From positions 806,001 to 870,000 of the forward strand of contig NZ_JALPRS010000001.1 in the NCBI RefSeq assembly GCF_023630255.1: 64,000 nt of DNA. The letters run 5' to 3'. Below the pieces are notes generated by a model. That model had not been told where the DNA came from. It ran no database searches and saw only the letters and a list, made by a program, of their open reading frames with translations. The number at the start of each line of letters is the position of its first letter. The first letter of the stretch is position 1. A program made the translations under genes and the position numbers. Positions 63,712 through 64,000 of this stretch are shown here, piece after piece. This DNA is from Pontibacter deserti (GTDB taxonomy: Bacteria; Bacteroidota; Bacteroidia; Cytophagales; Hymenobacteraceae).

Positions 63712-64000
63712 TTATTTTTGACTCTGGTAGTATTCTCTATTCCCTAATAATTGAGCAAGCTCCTGCGCCCAAAAGGTATTAGTTCTAAGCGCTTTATTGT
63801 CTACTTCTTCCATAGCCTTCTTTAATTCTTCGTACTGGCTATCCGTGAAGTCTGCGTCAAGAAAAGCGTCTTCGCCATTTACTCTAATGATTTTTTCGAC
63901 AAATTTTTTGTATAGAGTTAGAAACTGAAATAATTCATTAACTGAAGAGTTCATAAATGTTGGTTCAAAGTCTTCTTCATGGTTCAAAATAATGACATGG
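63712..64000 (-). CDS. SUKH-like immunity protein, C-terminal part (runs off window)
   Basis: The reading frame is open to the window edge and reads HVIILNHEEDFEPTFMNSSV then NELFQFLTLYKKFVEKI. That matches the C-terminal end of SUKH-4-type immunity proteins, which neutralise polymorphic or contact-dependent toxins. The TTG at 63987 is an internal codon rather than a start, in my reading. No toxin gene is visible. It is followed at its 3' end by an attC-like repeat, as in cassette arrays of immunity genes. The family call rests on a short C-terminal pattern. Confidence 0.55.
   Translation of the reverse strand, partial: HVIILNHEEDFEPTFMNSSVNELFQFLTLYKKFVEKIIRVNGEDAFLDADFTDSQYEELKKAMEEVDNKALRTNTFWAQELAQLLGNREYYQSQK

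Larger units (their letters stand above)
51010..64000. mobile_element. accessory region: integrative element plus defence and immunity genes
   Basis: From about 51 kb to the window edge, gene content changes to integrase, excisionase-like, RepA-like ATPase, KAP NTPase, SIR2 protein, resolvase and immunity-type genes. The genome-wide AAGTATA motif becomes rare. Stretches of it are clearly more AT-rich (notably 56-58.6 kb and 62-63.6 kb). The left end is probably near 51.0 kb, just before repeated integrase-arm-like motifs. I found no matching right end or direct att repeat. It may be several elements next to one another, and the right boundary is outside the window or lost. Confidence 0.65.

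Overview
This 64 kb window looks like a chromosome segment of a Bacteroidota bacterium. A Cytophagales or Hymenobacteraceae (Pontibacter-like) host is my best guess, by inference only. The reasons are weak or absent Shine-Dalgarno sequences, LytTR/His_kinase regulator pairs, three GH92 mannosidases, an OMP_b-brl_3-type outer-membrane protein, and lipoprotein and twin-arginine export signals. No rRNA, tRNA or CRISPR array was seen.

Layout. 0-7 kb: a small unknown gene and a very large PAS-rich sensor kinase (about 11 PAS domains, one GAF). 7-10.3 kb: an N-formylglutamate amidohydrolase-like protein, an LD-carboxypeptidase and a membrane-anchored zinc peptidase. 10.3-16.8 kb: a LytTR two-component pair divergent from an ABC ATPase plus a permease fused to an M1 aminopeptidase. 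17-19.2 kb: a small charged ORF, a decayed cupin gene and a zinc alcohol dehydrogenase. 19.5-25.2 kb and 36.8-42.4 kb: two blocks of a split N-glycan degradation set (ROK kinase, three GH92, GH125, glycosylasparaginase, CutC). Between them lie an orphan PAS kinase, a second LytTR/kinase pair, an outer-membrane protein and a run of broken genes (zinc-peptidase scrap, GH13 C-terminus, frameshifted acyltransferase, second decayed cupin). A PagL-like lipid A deacylase and an NmrA-type protein also lie there. 42.7-49.2 kb: a second ABC-M1 system with a DUF2975-like protein, a small Xre regulator and a WD40 lipoprotein. 49.7-51 kb: an aldo/keto reductase and a 46-codon ORF.

From about 51 kb to the end the DNA looks accessory. 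It opens with a tyrosine recombinase flanked by repeated short motifs, followed by an excisionase-like protein, small DNA-binding-like genes and a RepA-like ATPase. Next come two small element genes, a membrane KAP NTPase facing a SIR2-domain protein (a plausible phage-defence pair), and a serine resolvase flanked by 12-bp direct repeats. The window ends with an AT-rich lipoprotein with a Cys-rich tail, a small membrane protein, and a truncated SUKH-like immunity gene with an attC-like inverted repeat at its 3' end.

Across the core part the 7-mer AAGTATA/TATACTT is strikingly frequent in genes, gene ends and terminators. It nearly disappears in the accessory part, so it may be a self-signature of this genome. 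At least five genes in the core are broken, which points to continuing gene loss and turnover.
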